From the NCBI RefSeq assembly GCF_019977355.1, contig NZ_AP024655.1, positions 1,488,001-1,552,000 of the forward strand: a DNA stretch of 64,000 nucleotides. The letters run 5' to 3'. Of this stretch, positions 16,622 to 24,362 are shown one piece after another; the stretch's first letter is position 1; the number at the start of each line of letters is the position of its first letter. The position numbers and the translations under genes are program-made. The notes beneath the pieces are model-generated. The model was not told the DNA's origin. It made no database searches and saw only the letters and a list, made by a program, of their open reading frames with translations. The stretch is from Arthrobacter sp. NicSoilB8 (lineage in GTDB: Bacteria > Actinomycetota > Actinomycetes > Actinomycetales > Micrococcaceae).

Positions 16622-16659
16622 GCATGGTGGTTCCCGGCGCTTGCAGGCACTTCCGAACT

Positions 16660-16689
16660 GCGGTAAGTTACTGATCAGTAACATACCGC
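16660..16689. promoter_or_regulatory. Large palindromic operator upstream of acyl-CoA dehydrogenase
   Basis: A perfect 14-bp palindrome TTACTGATCAGTAA (16668-16681) is flanked by GCGGTA and TACCGC, making a 30-bp dyad with one mismatched position per arm. It ends 54 nt before the start codon at 16744. The size and symmetry suit a TetR-family repressor of fatty or acyl-CoA metabolism. No such regulator gene is adjacent. Confidence 0.6.
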
Positions 16690-16743
16690 AGGCGCGAAGC
16701 CCGCGGCCTTTTGGTCGCCGCTGATCACGAGTGAAGGAACATC

Positions 16744-17934
16744 ATGTCCAAAGCTGCAATCGACATCCACAACCTGCCCTACGCCGATGGTGACTTCTTC
16801 GCGTTCGAGCAGCTGCTCAGCGCCAAGGAGCAGGACAGGCTGGCAGAAGTCCGGGAGTTCCTGGCCCGCGAGGTGAGGCCGATCGCCGTCGATTGCTGGA
16901 ACCGCGCCGAGTTCCCCATGGATCTGATCCCGAAGCTTGCCGAAATCGACCTGGTCAGCCCGGTGAAAAGGCAGGGCTACTCCAACCTCTTCGCCGGAGT
17001 CCTGCACGCCGAAGCCACCCGTGCGGACACGTCGATCGCGACGTTCATGGGGGTCCACGACGGGCTCTTTACCGGCTCCATCGAAGCCCTCGCCTCGCAG
17101 GAGCAACAGGACGCCTGGCTCCCGGATATCTACTCGCTCAAGAAGATCGGGGCCTTCGGCCTGACCGAGCCCCTCGGCGGTTCCGACGTCGCCGGCGGTA
17201 CGCGCACCACGGCCCGGCGCGACGGCGGGAACTGGATCCTCAACGGGGCCAAGCGCTGGATCGGAAACGCCACTTTCTCCGACTGGGTGGTCATCTACGC
17301 CAGGGACGTCGACGACAACCAGGTCAAGGGATTCCTTGTCGACACCACGACCGAGGGCTACAGCGCCACGAAGATCGAGAACAAGATCTCGCTGCGTACG
17401 GTTCAGAACGCCGACATCATCCTGGACAACGTGGTGGTTCCGGACTTCTTCAAGCTCGCCAACGCCAACAGCTTCCGCGACACGAACAAGGTGCTCAAAG
17501 TAACCCGCCTCGCCGTGGCCTGGCAGGCGGTGGGGCAGCAGCTCGCGGCCTTCGACGTCGCCCGTCGCTACGCCGTGGAGCGCAGCCAGTTCGGCCGCCC
17601 GATTGCCTCCTTCCAGCTGGTGCAGAACCAGCTCGTGCAGATCCTCGGGAACGCGGTCAGCTCCATGGGCATGATGGTCAGGCTTTCCCAGCTTGAGGAC
17701 GCCGGCCAGGCAAAGGATGAGCAGTCCGCCCTGGCCAAGGCGTTCACCACAGCGCGGATGCGCGAAAGTGTCGCCCTGGGCCGCAGCATCCTCGGCGGCA
17801 ATGGAATCGTCACGGACTTCGAGATGGCCAAAGTGTTTGCCGACGCCGAAGCCATCTATTCCTACGAGGGCACGCACGAAATCAACACCCTCGTGACCGG
17901 CCGGGCGATCACGGGGATTTCCGCGATCGTCTAA
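16744..17934 (+). CDS. Acyl-CoA dehydrogenase, glutaryl-CoA dehydrogenase-like
   Basis: 396 residues with the three acyl-CoA dehydrogenase domains. FAD/substrate signatures are GLTEPLGGSDVAGG (about residues 139-152) and SLRTVQNADI. The C-terminal YEGTHEINTL (about 378) places Glu where glutaryl-CoA dehydrogenase and plant ACX4-type enzymes have their catalytic base. It probably alpha,beta-dehydrogenates a short acyl-CoA using FAD; glutaryl-CoA is the best guess. It stands alone with a GAAGGA ribosome site and is preceded by the palindrome at 16660-16689, so single-gene repressor control is likely. Confidence 0.85.
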   Translation: MSKAAIDIHNLPYADGDFFAFEQLLSAKEQDRLAEVREFLAREVRPIAVDCWNRAEFPMDLIPKLAEIDLVSPVKRQGYSNLFAGVLHAEATRADTSIATFMGVHDGLFTGSIEALASQEQQDAWLPDIYSLKKIGAFGLTEPLGGSDVAGGTRTTARRDGGNWILNGAKRWIGNATFSDWVVIYARDVDDNQVKGFLVDTTTEGYSATKIENKISLRTVQNADIILDNVVVPDFFKLANANSFRDTNKVLKVTRLAVAWQAVGQQLAAFDVARRYAVERSQFGRPIASFQLVQNQLVQILGNAVSSMGMMVRLSQLEDAGQAKDEQSALAKAFTTARMRESVALGRSILGGNGIVTDFEMAKVFADAEAIYSYEGTHEINTLVTGRAITGISAIV

Positions 17935-18038
17935 GGCGCGACGTTCGGGCGCCGCTTCGCCGCCACGCCGGGGGGCCGCCTCGCCGCCTTGCGGCGACGC
18001 CGGGGCGACGCCTTGGCGCCAGACCGCCCGACGCCCGC

Positions 18039-18689
18039 TCATCCTGGGCCGCTCTCGAGGGGCGGAAGCAGGACCGAGGGTCGCATGTCAGTCACGAACG
18101 CCAGCGGGTTCACGTACTCCTCGCCCCGGCGGACGCCCCAATGGAGGCATGGCGGCGCCGGGCCGCAGTGGCCGGTCTGCACCTGGCCCAGGACGTCGCC
18201 CTCCGCCACGGCGGAGCCCGCCGTCAGGGCACTGGCCACCGGCTCGAAACTGCTGCGGAGTCCATTGCCGTGATCGATCGTGATCACCGGCCGGTCCACC
18301 ACAATTCCGACAAAGCTGACCGTCCCGGCCGCCGGCGAGATGACCGGGGCGCCGTCGTGCGCGGCCTCGACATCGACACCGCGGTGACCACTGAGCCACG
18401 GCTTGGCCGGGGGATCGAAAGCGCGCAGAACCGCCGGCCGCGGCCGGAGCGGCCAACTCCAGGAAGGTGCCGCGACTGGCCCGGCCCGGGGGGAGCCCCG
18501 GACGCCGGATCTGGAAATCACAAGCTCAGGTGCGGCAGGGAATGCCGCTACAGCGCCGAAAGCCGGGGCGACTAAAGCTGCGGGGGAGGAACCCCCGGGG
18601 ATCAGTATTCCGGGCGCGGGGGACAGCGCCACGAGCAGTGCCGCGAGCAATTCTGCTAGCAATGCCGCGGGGCAGGCTGGGGTGTTCAT
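18039..18689 (-). CDS. M23-family peptidase-like protein, secreted, degenerate active site
   Basis: 216 residues from ATG 18689; the start is uncertain because GGAGG lies only one base before it and the frame is open to TTG 18731. The N-terminal 30 residues look like a signal peptide. A lysostaphin/LytM-type domain follows: GHRGVDVEA supplies the His-X3-Asp zinc ligands (about residues 100-104), but the usual C-terminal His-X-His is Cys-Leu-His in CLHWGVRRG. Full hydrolase activity is therefore uncertain; it could be an activator or binding protein of the cell wall. It is convergent with the acyl-CoA dehydrogenase. Confidence 0.75.
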   Translation of the reverse strand: MNTPACPAALLAELLAALLVALSPAPGILIPGGSSPAALVAPAFGAVAAFPAAPELVISRSGVRGSPRAGPVAAPSWSWPLRPRPAVLRAFDPPAKPWLSGHRGVDVEAAHDGAPVISPAAGTVSFVGIVVDRPVITIDHGNGLRSSFEPVASALTAGSAVAEGDVLGQVQTGHCGPAPPCLHWGVRRGEEYVNPLAFVTDMRPSVLLPPLESGPG

Positions 18690-19173
18690 GCCTCCAGCCT
18701 GCTGCGGCAGCGCGCAGAGCGGAACCGCCAAGGTCGGCTATGTGGACAACCACGCCGGCCACTGCTCCAGCCGCGAAATCCCGCCCCGCAGCCTCCTCGA
18801 AACGGTCCTTCGGCGCGGGACCGCTGTAGTACACTTGGTGGAGCAGTTTGCTGTGCCCTCATGCTTGCTCACTACGACGGTCACTGACGTGATACGACGT
18901 GATAATCGGATTGTCCAAGCCGGCACGCCTCATTCAGGGGTGCGGGGGAGCAGCAGCTGACTACGCGCATCCAGCCCTCCTCATAAGAAGCCACAAACTT
19001 CGGCTGCGGAGGACTGCGCCTCCTGCGGTCCGTTCCCTATGGCACGGATGGGAAGCGCAGTGGATGCCAGGAGCAACGCCCGTCCCGGGTGATTGCTAAA
19101 CAACCGTCAACTATTGGCAGGGTAAGAGAGCCATGGGCTCTCTCATGAATGACCTGCCGGAAGGAGCGTCGGC
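18690..19173 (+). promoter_or_regulatory. rpsB promoter and long 5' leader
   Basis: 484 bp without a gene. A TACACT -10 hexamer is at 18830-18835, and a second candidate GATAAT lies near 18900. Either would give a leader of about 270-340 nt. Just before the ribosome site (GGAAGGA near 19160) is a hairpin AGAGAGCC-atg-GGCTCTCT (19125-19143). This placement would suit autoregulation by ribosomal protein S2, but that is inference. Confidence 0.5.
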
Positions 19174-20064
19174 ATGCCCGTCGTAACTATGCGCCAGCTG
19201 CTTGACAGCGGCGTCCACTTTGGACACCAGACCCGCCGTTGGAACCCGAAGATGAAGCGCTTCATCTTCACGGAGCGCAACGGTATCTACATCATTGACC
19301 TGCAGCAGTCGCTGTCCTACATCGACCGTGCCTACGAGTTCGTGAAGGCCACCGTTGCACACGGCGGCACCGTTCTCTTCGTCGGCACCAAGAAGCAGGC
19401 GCAGGAATCCATCGCCGAGCAGGCCACCCGCGTTGGCCAGCCGTACGTCAACCAGCGTTGGCTCGGCGGTATGCTCACCAACTTCCAGACTGTCTCCAAG
19501 CGCATCCAGCGCATGAAGGAACTGGAAGAGATCGACTTCGACGACGTCGCCGGTTCCGCATACACCAAGAAGGAACTGCTGCTCCTTCGCCGCGAACTCA
19601 CCAAGCTGGAAACCAACCTCGGTGGTATCCGCAACCTGACCAAGGCGCCGTCCGCGCTGTGGATCGTTGACACCAAGAAGGAACACCTTGCTGTCGACGA
19701 GGCCAAGAAGCTGAACATCCCGGTTGTGGCCATCCTGGACACCAACTGCGATCCTGACGAAGTCGACTTCCCGATTCCGGGTAACGACGACGCCATCCGC
19801 TCCGTCAACCTGCTGACCCGCGTTGTCGCCGACGCCGTTGCTGAAGGCCTCATCGCCCGTAACCAGCGCGCCACCGGCACCACGGAAGCTCCGGAAGAGC
19901 CGCTGGCCGAGTGGGAGCGCGAGCTCCTCGAAGGCAACAAGGCTGAAGCTGCTGCAGCGCCTGCCGCTGAAGAAGCACCGGCTGCTGAAGCTGCTGCTGA
20001 AGCACCCGCCGCTGAAGAAGCACCGGCAGCTGAAGAAGCGCCGGCCGCCGACGAAGCCAAGTAG
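19174..20064 (+). CDS. rpsB: 30S ribosomal protein S2
   Basis: 296 residues. The N-terminal 235 match S2 throughout: [32 protein letters not shown] [34 protein letters not shown], and the late [21 protein letters not shown]-terminal tail of about 55 residues consists of Ala/Glu/Pro repeats ([10 protein letters not shown]), common in Arthrobacter S2 and probably disordered. It binds the 30S head-platform junction. The stop codon TAG is followed by TCAGACA, a motif also seen after the tsf stop. Confidence 0.98.
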   Translation: MPVVTMRQLLDSGVHFGHQTRRWNPKMKRFIFTERNGIYIIDLQQSLSYIDRAYEFVKATVAHGGTVLFVGTKKQAQESIAEQATRVGQPYVNQRWLGGMLTNFQTVSKRIQRMKELEEIDFDDVAGSAYTKKELLLLRRELTKLETNLGGIRNLTKAPSALWIVDTKKEHLAVDEAKKLNIPVVAILDTNCDPDEVDFPIPGNDDAIRSVNLLTRVVADAVAEGLIARNQRATGTTEAPEEPLAEWERELLEGNKAEAAAAPAAEEAPAAEAAAEAPAAEEAPAAEEAPAADEAK

Positions 20065-20114
20065 TCAGACAAGTAAATCTGGATCTCCCCACATGCGCTC
20101 CGGTGCATGGGGGT

Positions 20115-20159
20115 ACCGACAGGATGGCCGCTCACTGGGTGAGCAGCCGTCCTGTCGGT
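20115..20159 (+). other. Strong hairpin between rpsB and tsf
   Basis: ACCGACAGGATGGC (20115-20128) pairs with GCCGTCCTGTCGGT (20146-20159, one G-U), enclosing an inner GCTCAC/GTGAGC stem with a three-base loop. The 45-nt structure has no T tract, so it may be a processing, stability or attenuator element instead of a full terminator. Confidence 0.65.
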
Positions 20160-20196
20160 CCGTACACCACATAAATTTCTAGACAGAGGGGTTCAC

Positions 20197-21033
20197 ATGG
20201 CGAACTACACTGCCGCTGATATCAAGGCTCTGCGCGAGCGCACCGGCGCCGGCATGATGGATGTCAAGAAGGCTCTTGACGAAGCCAACGGTGACGCCGA
20301 AAAGGCCATCGAAATCATCCGCATCAAGGGCCTCAAGGGCGCCACCAAGCGCGAAGGCCGTTCCACCGCTGAAGGCCTGGTCGCTGCCAAGGTCGCCAAC
20401 GGCGTCGGCGTGATGATCGAAGTCAACTGCGAGACCGACTTCGTCGCCAAGGCTGACAAGTTCATCCAGCTCGCCGACAAGGTCCTGGCCGTTGCTGTCG
20501 AGTCCGGCGCCGCCGACCTCGAAACCCTGCTGGCCACCGACGTCGACGGCAAGCCGCTGTCCGAGGTTGTCATCGAAGAGGGCGCCGTTCTGGGCGAAAA
20601 GGTTGTTGTCCGCCGCATCTCCCGCATCGAGGGCGCGACGGTCGACGCTTACCTGCACAAGACCTCCAAGGACCTCCCGGCTCAGGTCGGCGTCCTGTTC
20701 GCTGTTGACGGCGAAGGCGAAGCAGCTGCCACCGCAGCCCACGACGTCGCCGTTCACATCGCCGCGATGTCCCCGAACTACCTTTCCCGTGAGGATGTGC
20801 CGGCCGAGCTCGTCGAGTCCGAACGCCGCATCGCCGAGGAGACTGCCAAGGCTGAAGGCAAGCCCGAAGCAGCCATGACCAAGATCGTGGAAGGCCGTGT
20901 CACGGGCTTCTACAAGGGTGAGGTTCTCCTCGACCAGGCATTCGCCAAGGATGCCAAGAAATCTGTCGCACAGATCCTCGAAGAGGCCGGCGTCAAGGGC
21001 ACCGCGTTCTCGCGCTTCCGCGTCGGTTCCTAG
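20197..21033 (+). CDS. tsf: Elongation factor Ts
   Basis: 278 residues. The UBA-like start reads NYTAADIKALRERTGAGMMDVKKALDEANGD, followed by the core TDFVAK-type segment EVNCETDFVAKADKF that inserts into EF-Tu, and IAAMSPNYLSREDVP in the dimerisation region. It exchanges GDP on EF-Tu. It is in an operon with rpsB (132-bp spacer carrying a hairpin). The ribosome site is GAGGGG 8 nt upstream. The length and motifs are complete. Confidence 0.98.
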   Translation: MANYTAADIKALRERTGAGMMDVKKALDEANGDAEKAIEIIRIKGLKGATKREGRSTAEGLVAAKVANGVGVMIEVNCETDFVAKADKFIQLADKVLAVAVESGAADLETLLATDVDGKPLSEVVIEEGAVLGEKVVVRRISRIEGATVDAYLHKTSKDLPAQVGVLFAVDGEGEAAATAAHDVAVHIAAMSPNYLSREDVPAELVESERRIAEETAKAEGKPEAAMTKIVEGRVTGFYKGEVLLDQAFAKDAKKSVAQILEEAGVKGTAFSRFRVGS

Positions 21034-21071
21034 TCAGACACGTCAGACACCAGTCAGACATTAGTCAGACA
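21031..21071 (+). repeat. Four GTCAGACA repeats after the tsf stop
   Basis: GTCAGACA occurs four times between the tsf stop and the terminator; the first overlaps the TAG stop. A fifth copy follows the rpsB stop at 20063-20071. Confidence 0.75.
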
Positions 21072-21078
21072 CGCTAAG

Positions 21079-21108
21079 GGGGTGGTCACCACGGTGGCCA
21101 CCCCTTTT
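21079..21108 (+). terminator. Terminator of rpsB-tsf
   Basis: GGGGTGG (21079-21085) pairs with CCACCCC (21098-21104), extended by a G-U pair, followed by TTTT. Confidence 0.85.
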
Positions 21109-21207
21109 GCATGCACGCACGAGGTACCTGTTCCTGCCACGGCCGGAATGCCGCCTTGGGCGCCCAGCACGATAACCTAACTCAGAGTTCACCAACGGGA
21201 AGGCACC

Positions 21208-21945
21208 ATGGAAACCGTCACCACTTCAGCCCAGCCAAAGAAGAACAGGCGCCGCGTCCTCTTGAAGCTCTCCGGCGAGGTCTTCGGCGGCGGGAAACTG
21301 GGCGTTGACCCCGATACCGTCCGCGGCGTGGCCAAGCAGATCGCGGCCGCAGTCCCCGACGTCGAGGTCGCAATCGTCGTCGGCGGAGGCAACTTCTTCC
21401 GCGGCGCCGAGCTTTCCCAGAGCGGCATGGACCGCTCCCGCGCCGACTACATGGGCATGCTCGGAACCGTCATGAACTGCCTGGCCCTCCAGGACTTCCT
21501 GGAACAGGCCGGGGTGGAAACCCGCGTGCAGAGCGCAATCACCATGGGCCAGGTCGCCGAGGCGTATATTCCCCGCCGCGCCATCCGCCACATGGAAAAG
21601 GGCCGGGTTGTCATCTTCGGCGCCGGCGCCGGCCTGCCGTACTTCTCCACGGACACCGTGGCTGCCCAGCGCGCCATGGAAGTCCACGCCGACGTAGTCC
21701 TGATGGCCAAGAGCGGGGTCGACGGCGTCTACACTGCTGACCCGAAGAAGGACCCGACGGCGGAGAAGCTGCACCGCCTCAGCTACGACGACGCCCTCCG
21801 CCGCGATATCCGCGTGATGGACCAGACCGCAATGACCATGTGCAAGGACAACAACCTCACGATGGTGGTCTTCGGCATGGAAGGCGAGGGCAACGTCACC
21901 CGCGCCATCCTTGGAGAAGACCTGGGCACCGTCGTCACCCCCTAG
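21208..21945 (+). CDS. pyrH: UMP kinase
   Basis: 245 residues; phosphorylates UMP to UDP, with allosteric control by GTP/UTP in the family. The amino-acid-kinase fold is shown by [42 protein letters not shown] and [15 protein letters not shown], with [14 protein letters not shown] near the C-terminus. It has a 13-residue N-terminal extension, usual in actinobacteria. Its ribosome site is GGGAAGG. It is followed by frr after a 131-bp spacer that has its own TAGGAT -10, so frr may also be transcribed separately. Confidence 0.97.
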   Translation: METVTTSAQPKKNRRRVLLKLSGEVFGGGKLGVDPDTVRGVAKQIAAAVPDVEVAIVVGGGNFFRGAELSQSGMDRSRADYMGMLGTVMNCLALQDFLEQAGVETRVQSAITMGQVAEAYIPRRAIRHMEKGRVVIFGAGAGLPYFSTDTVAAQRAMEVHADVVLMAKSGVDGVYTADPKKDPTAEKLHRLSYDDALRRDIRVMDQTAMTMCKDNNLTMVVFGMEGEGNVTRAILGEDLGTVVTP

Positions 21946-21951
21946 CAACGG

Positions 21952-22076
21952 CTAGGATGTTTTCAGGACCTTCCGCCGCCAGGCGGAAAACACAGGCGCC
22001 AGGCGGAAGACACGGGCGCACAAGAAGACGTGCCGCGCCCCGGCCGCCGGGACGCACCAATATCTGAGGAGAGACC
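21952..22076 (+). promoter_or_regulatory. frr promoter and leader with duplicated segment
   Basis: A TAGGAT -10 hexamer lies near 21952, followed by a leader of about 115 nt containing two near-identical GCCAGGCGGAARACAC units in tandem. A GAGGAGA ribosome site precedes the GTG start at 22077. Confidence 0.5.
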
Positions 22077-22634
22077 GTGATCGAAGAAACCTTGCTCGAA
22101 GCCGGGGACAAGATGGACAAGGCAGTCGAGGTAGCCAAGGAAGACTTCGCCTCAATCCGGACGGGCCGCGCGACGCCTGGCCTGTACAACAAGGTCATCG
22201 TCGAGTACTACGGCACCCCGACGCCGCTGCAGCAACTGGCCTCCTTCGCGGTCCCGGATGCCCGCACCATCCTCATCACCCCGTACGACAAGACGGCCCT
22301 GCGCGACATCGAACGCGCCCTGAGCGACTCCGAGGTGGGTGCCAACCCCTCCAACGACGGCAACGTCATCCGGATCACCATTCCCGAGCTGACCAGCGAA
22401 CGGCGCAAGGAATACGTCAAGATCGTCAAGTCCAAGGGCGAGGACGCGAAGGTGTCCATCCGCAACATCCGCCGCAAGGCCAAGGAAACGCTGGACAAGC
22501 TCGTCAAGGACGGCGAAGCCGGCGAAGACGAAGGCACCCGCGGCGAGAAGGAACTGGACGCCATCACCAAGGCGCACGTGGACGGGATCGACGAGCTGCT
22601 CAAGCGCAAGGAAGCTGAGCTGCTCGAGGTCTGA
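22077..22634 (+). CDS. frr: Ribosome recycling factor
   Basis: 185 residues, the standard RRF length; splits post-termination ribosomes with EF-G. Signatures include FASIRTGRATPGLYNKVIVEYYGTPTPL-type text (about residues 25-50), NPSNDGNVIRITIPELTSERR and the C-terminal three-helix-bundle segment. The GTG start has a GAGGAGA site 6 nt upstream. Its stop TGA overlaps the cdsA ATG by one base. Confidence 0.97.
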   Translation: MIEETLLEAGDKMDKAVEVAKEDFASIRTGRATPGLYNKVIVEYYGTPTPLQQLASFAVPDARTILITPYDKTALRDIERALSDSEVGANPSNDGNVIRITIPELTSERRKEYVKIVKSKGEDAKVSIRNIRRKAKETLDKLVKDGEAGEDEGTRGEKELDAITKAHVDGIDELLKRKEAELLEV

Positions 22635-23551
22635 TGGATCAGGCAAAGGAGTCCTCCGGCCCGCGCGTCCGGAGACGGGGGAAACAGCGCGACAACCCGA
22701 CGCCCAAAGCGGGCCGGAACCTGCCCGCCGCCACCGTGTCCGGCGTCGGCATGCTCGTGTGTGTCCTGGGCGGGCTGTTGTTCCTTCCACTGGGCTTCGT
22801 TCTGGTCACCGCCACCTTCGCGATCTTCGGCGTCTGGGAAATCTTCCGGGCGCTGGAGGCCGCGGGCACCCGTCTGCCCATCGTCCCGGTGATGGTGGGC
22901 ACGGTGGCCATGCCGATCGCGGCCTACTTCGGCGGTCTCGAAAGCCTGCTGTTTGCCATGCTCGCCAGCAGCGTGGCGGTGCTGCTGTGGCGGACCCTTG
23001 AAGGCGCCGCCGGATCGGCGCGCAGCATCTTCGCCGGGGTCTTCACCCTATCGTGGGTGCCGTTCCTGATCAGTTTCGCGGCCCTGCTGCTGCACACGCC
23101 CGACGGCGAGACGCCGATCGGCCTCTGGCCTGACGGGATCCCGCCGGGCGCCTGGCAGATCGCGACGCTGCTGCTCCTGGTGGTGGCCAACGACACCTTC
23201 GGGTACCTCGTGGGCGCGTCCCTCGGCAAGCATCCGATGGCCCCCAAAATCAGCCCCAAAAAGACCTGGGAAGGCTTCGCCGGCTCCATCGCCGGGGCCG
23301 TCGTCGTCGGTGTGCTCGCCACGGTCTTCGTGCTGGGCAAGCCGTGGTGGGTCGGTGTCGTGCTCGCCGTGGGCATGGTCGCGGCCGCCACCGCCGGCGA
23401 CCTCGCCGAATCCATGGTCAAGCGCGAGCTCGGAATCAAGGACATGAGCAGCATCCTCCCCGGCCACGGAGGCGTTATGGACCGCCTGGACTCGATCGTT
23501 TTCGCCTCGCCGGCGGCCTTCATCCTCTTTTCGGCCGTCGCTGGCGCCTAG
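22634..23551 (+). CDS. cdsA: Phosphatidate cytidylyltransferase
   Basis: 305 residues; makes CDP-diacylglycerol from phosphatidate and CTP in the membrane. There are about seven to eight membrane helices after a basic N-terminal tail of about 35 residues. The C-terminal signature SMVKRELGIKD...LPGHGGVMDRLDS (about residues 262-290) is the CTP/Mg2+ site. It is translationally coupled to frr. The product feeds the PgsA-like enzyme encoded at 13.5 kb. Confidence 0.95.
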   Translation: MDQAKESSGPRVRRRGKQRDNPTPKAGRNLPAATVSGVGMLVCVLGGLLFLPLGFVLVTATFAIFGVWEIFRALEAAGTRLPIVPVMVGTVAMPIAAYFGGLESLLFAMLASSVAVLLWRTLEGAAGSARSIFAGVFTLSWVPFLISFAALLLHTPDGETPIGLWPDGIPPGAWQIATLLLLVVANDTFGYLVGASLGKHPMAPKISPKKTWEGFAGSIAGAVVVGVLATVFVLGKPWWVGVVLAVGMVAAATAGDLAESMVKRELGIKDMSSILPGHGGVMDRLDSIVFASPAAFILFSAVAGA

Positions 23552-23631
23552 GCACATCCGCACCAGCACTCCCGGCGCCTAGAATGGTGCCGAGCAAACC
23601 AGCCGAACGGCATCAAAGGAACAAACTAACA

Positions 23632-24210
23632 GTGGACATTCAACGGCAGATACCTGCGTCTTTTGACCGCGTGCAGCGGAACCAGTATGGCTACAACGCC
23701 AAGCAGGTCGACGATTTCCTGCAGCGCGCACGGGTGTCATTCGAAGCTCCGGGCTCGGCCGCACGCGCGGTCAAGAGCTCTGACGTCCGCGCCGTTTCCT
23801 TCGACCCGGTGAAGGGCGGCTACGCTGCGGCCGGGGTGGACGCCGCGCTGGACCGGCTCGAAGATGCCCTCGCCCGCCGGGAGCGCGACGAGCTTGTTGC
23901 CGAACGCGGCGAGGAGGCCTGGCTGCGCGAAATCGGCCGGCTCGCCGGCGTCCTGCGCGGACGCCTGCACCGCCCCGACGGCCAGCGCTTCCGGCGCCCG
24001 TCCAAGCCCAAGGCCCGCAGCTACAACACCACCGATGTTGATGACCTGTGCCACGAGCTGATCGGCTACCTCGAGGAGGATCAGCCGCTGAGCGTCGACA
24101 ACGTCCGGCGCGCCGTGTTCCGCCCTGCCGTGGGCCGGGACGGCTACGAGGAAAGCCAGGTGGACGCGTTCCTGGAGCGCGCCGTCGAGCTCATGGCCGC
24201 CATCGACTAA
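23632..24210 (+). CDS. DivIVA-domain repeat protein
   Basis: 192 residues from GTG 23632 (AAAGGA ribosome site upstream; TAGAAT -10 at 23579-23584). Four copies of a DivIVA-like membrane-targeting motif are visible: GYNAKQVDDFLQRA, GYAAAGVDAALDRLE, SYNTTDVDDLCHELI and GYEESQVDAFLERA. This is the actinobacterial DivIVA-domain repeat family (TIGR03543/03544-like). DivIVA proteins bind negatively curved membrane at poles and septa. Unlike true DivIVA/Wag31 it lacks the long coiled-coil. Its role is unknown; septal or polar placement is an inference. Confidence 0.8.
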   Translation: MDIQRQIPASFDRVQRNQYGYNAKQVDDFLQRARVSFEAPGSAARAVKSSDVRAVSFDPVKGGYAAAGVDAALDRLEDALARRERDELVAERGEEAWLREIGRLAGVLRGRLHRPDGQRFRRPSKPKARSYNTTDVDDLCHELIGYLEEDQPLSVDNVRRAVFRPAVGRDGYEESQVDAFLERAVELMAAID

Positions 24211-24246
24211 TCCCGCCGGAGGCTGCGGCCGCCGGAGGCCAATTGT

Positions 24247-24302
24247 GGCGGCCGCTTGACCGCAGGCCGCTGGGCCTCTGCCGTCGCTCCGCTGCGGCCG
24301 CC
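24247..24302. terminator. Inverted repeat between convergent genes
   Basis: GGCGGCCGC (24247-24255) and GCGGCCGCC (24294-24302) form a 9-bp dyad in the 152-bp gap between the DivIVA-repeat gene and the symporter. It has no T tract; a bidirectional terminator is possible. Confidence 0.35.
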
Positions 24303-24362
24303 TGACCGTCGAGGCGGCAGCTCCGCCGCACGGCGCACCCGCCAGAACCGTCCGACGCCGGA

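Noticed and set aside
16499..16684. Minus-strand open frame ending in GLLGLEPRTLGL-like text across the CAU tRNA
   Set aside because: It is the antisense of the tRNA gene; this type of frame is a recurrent annotation artefact.
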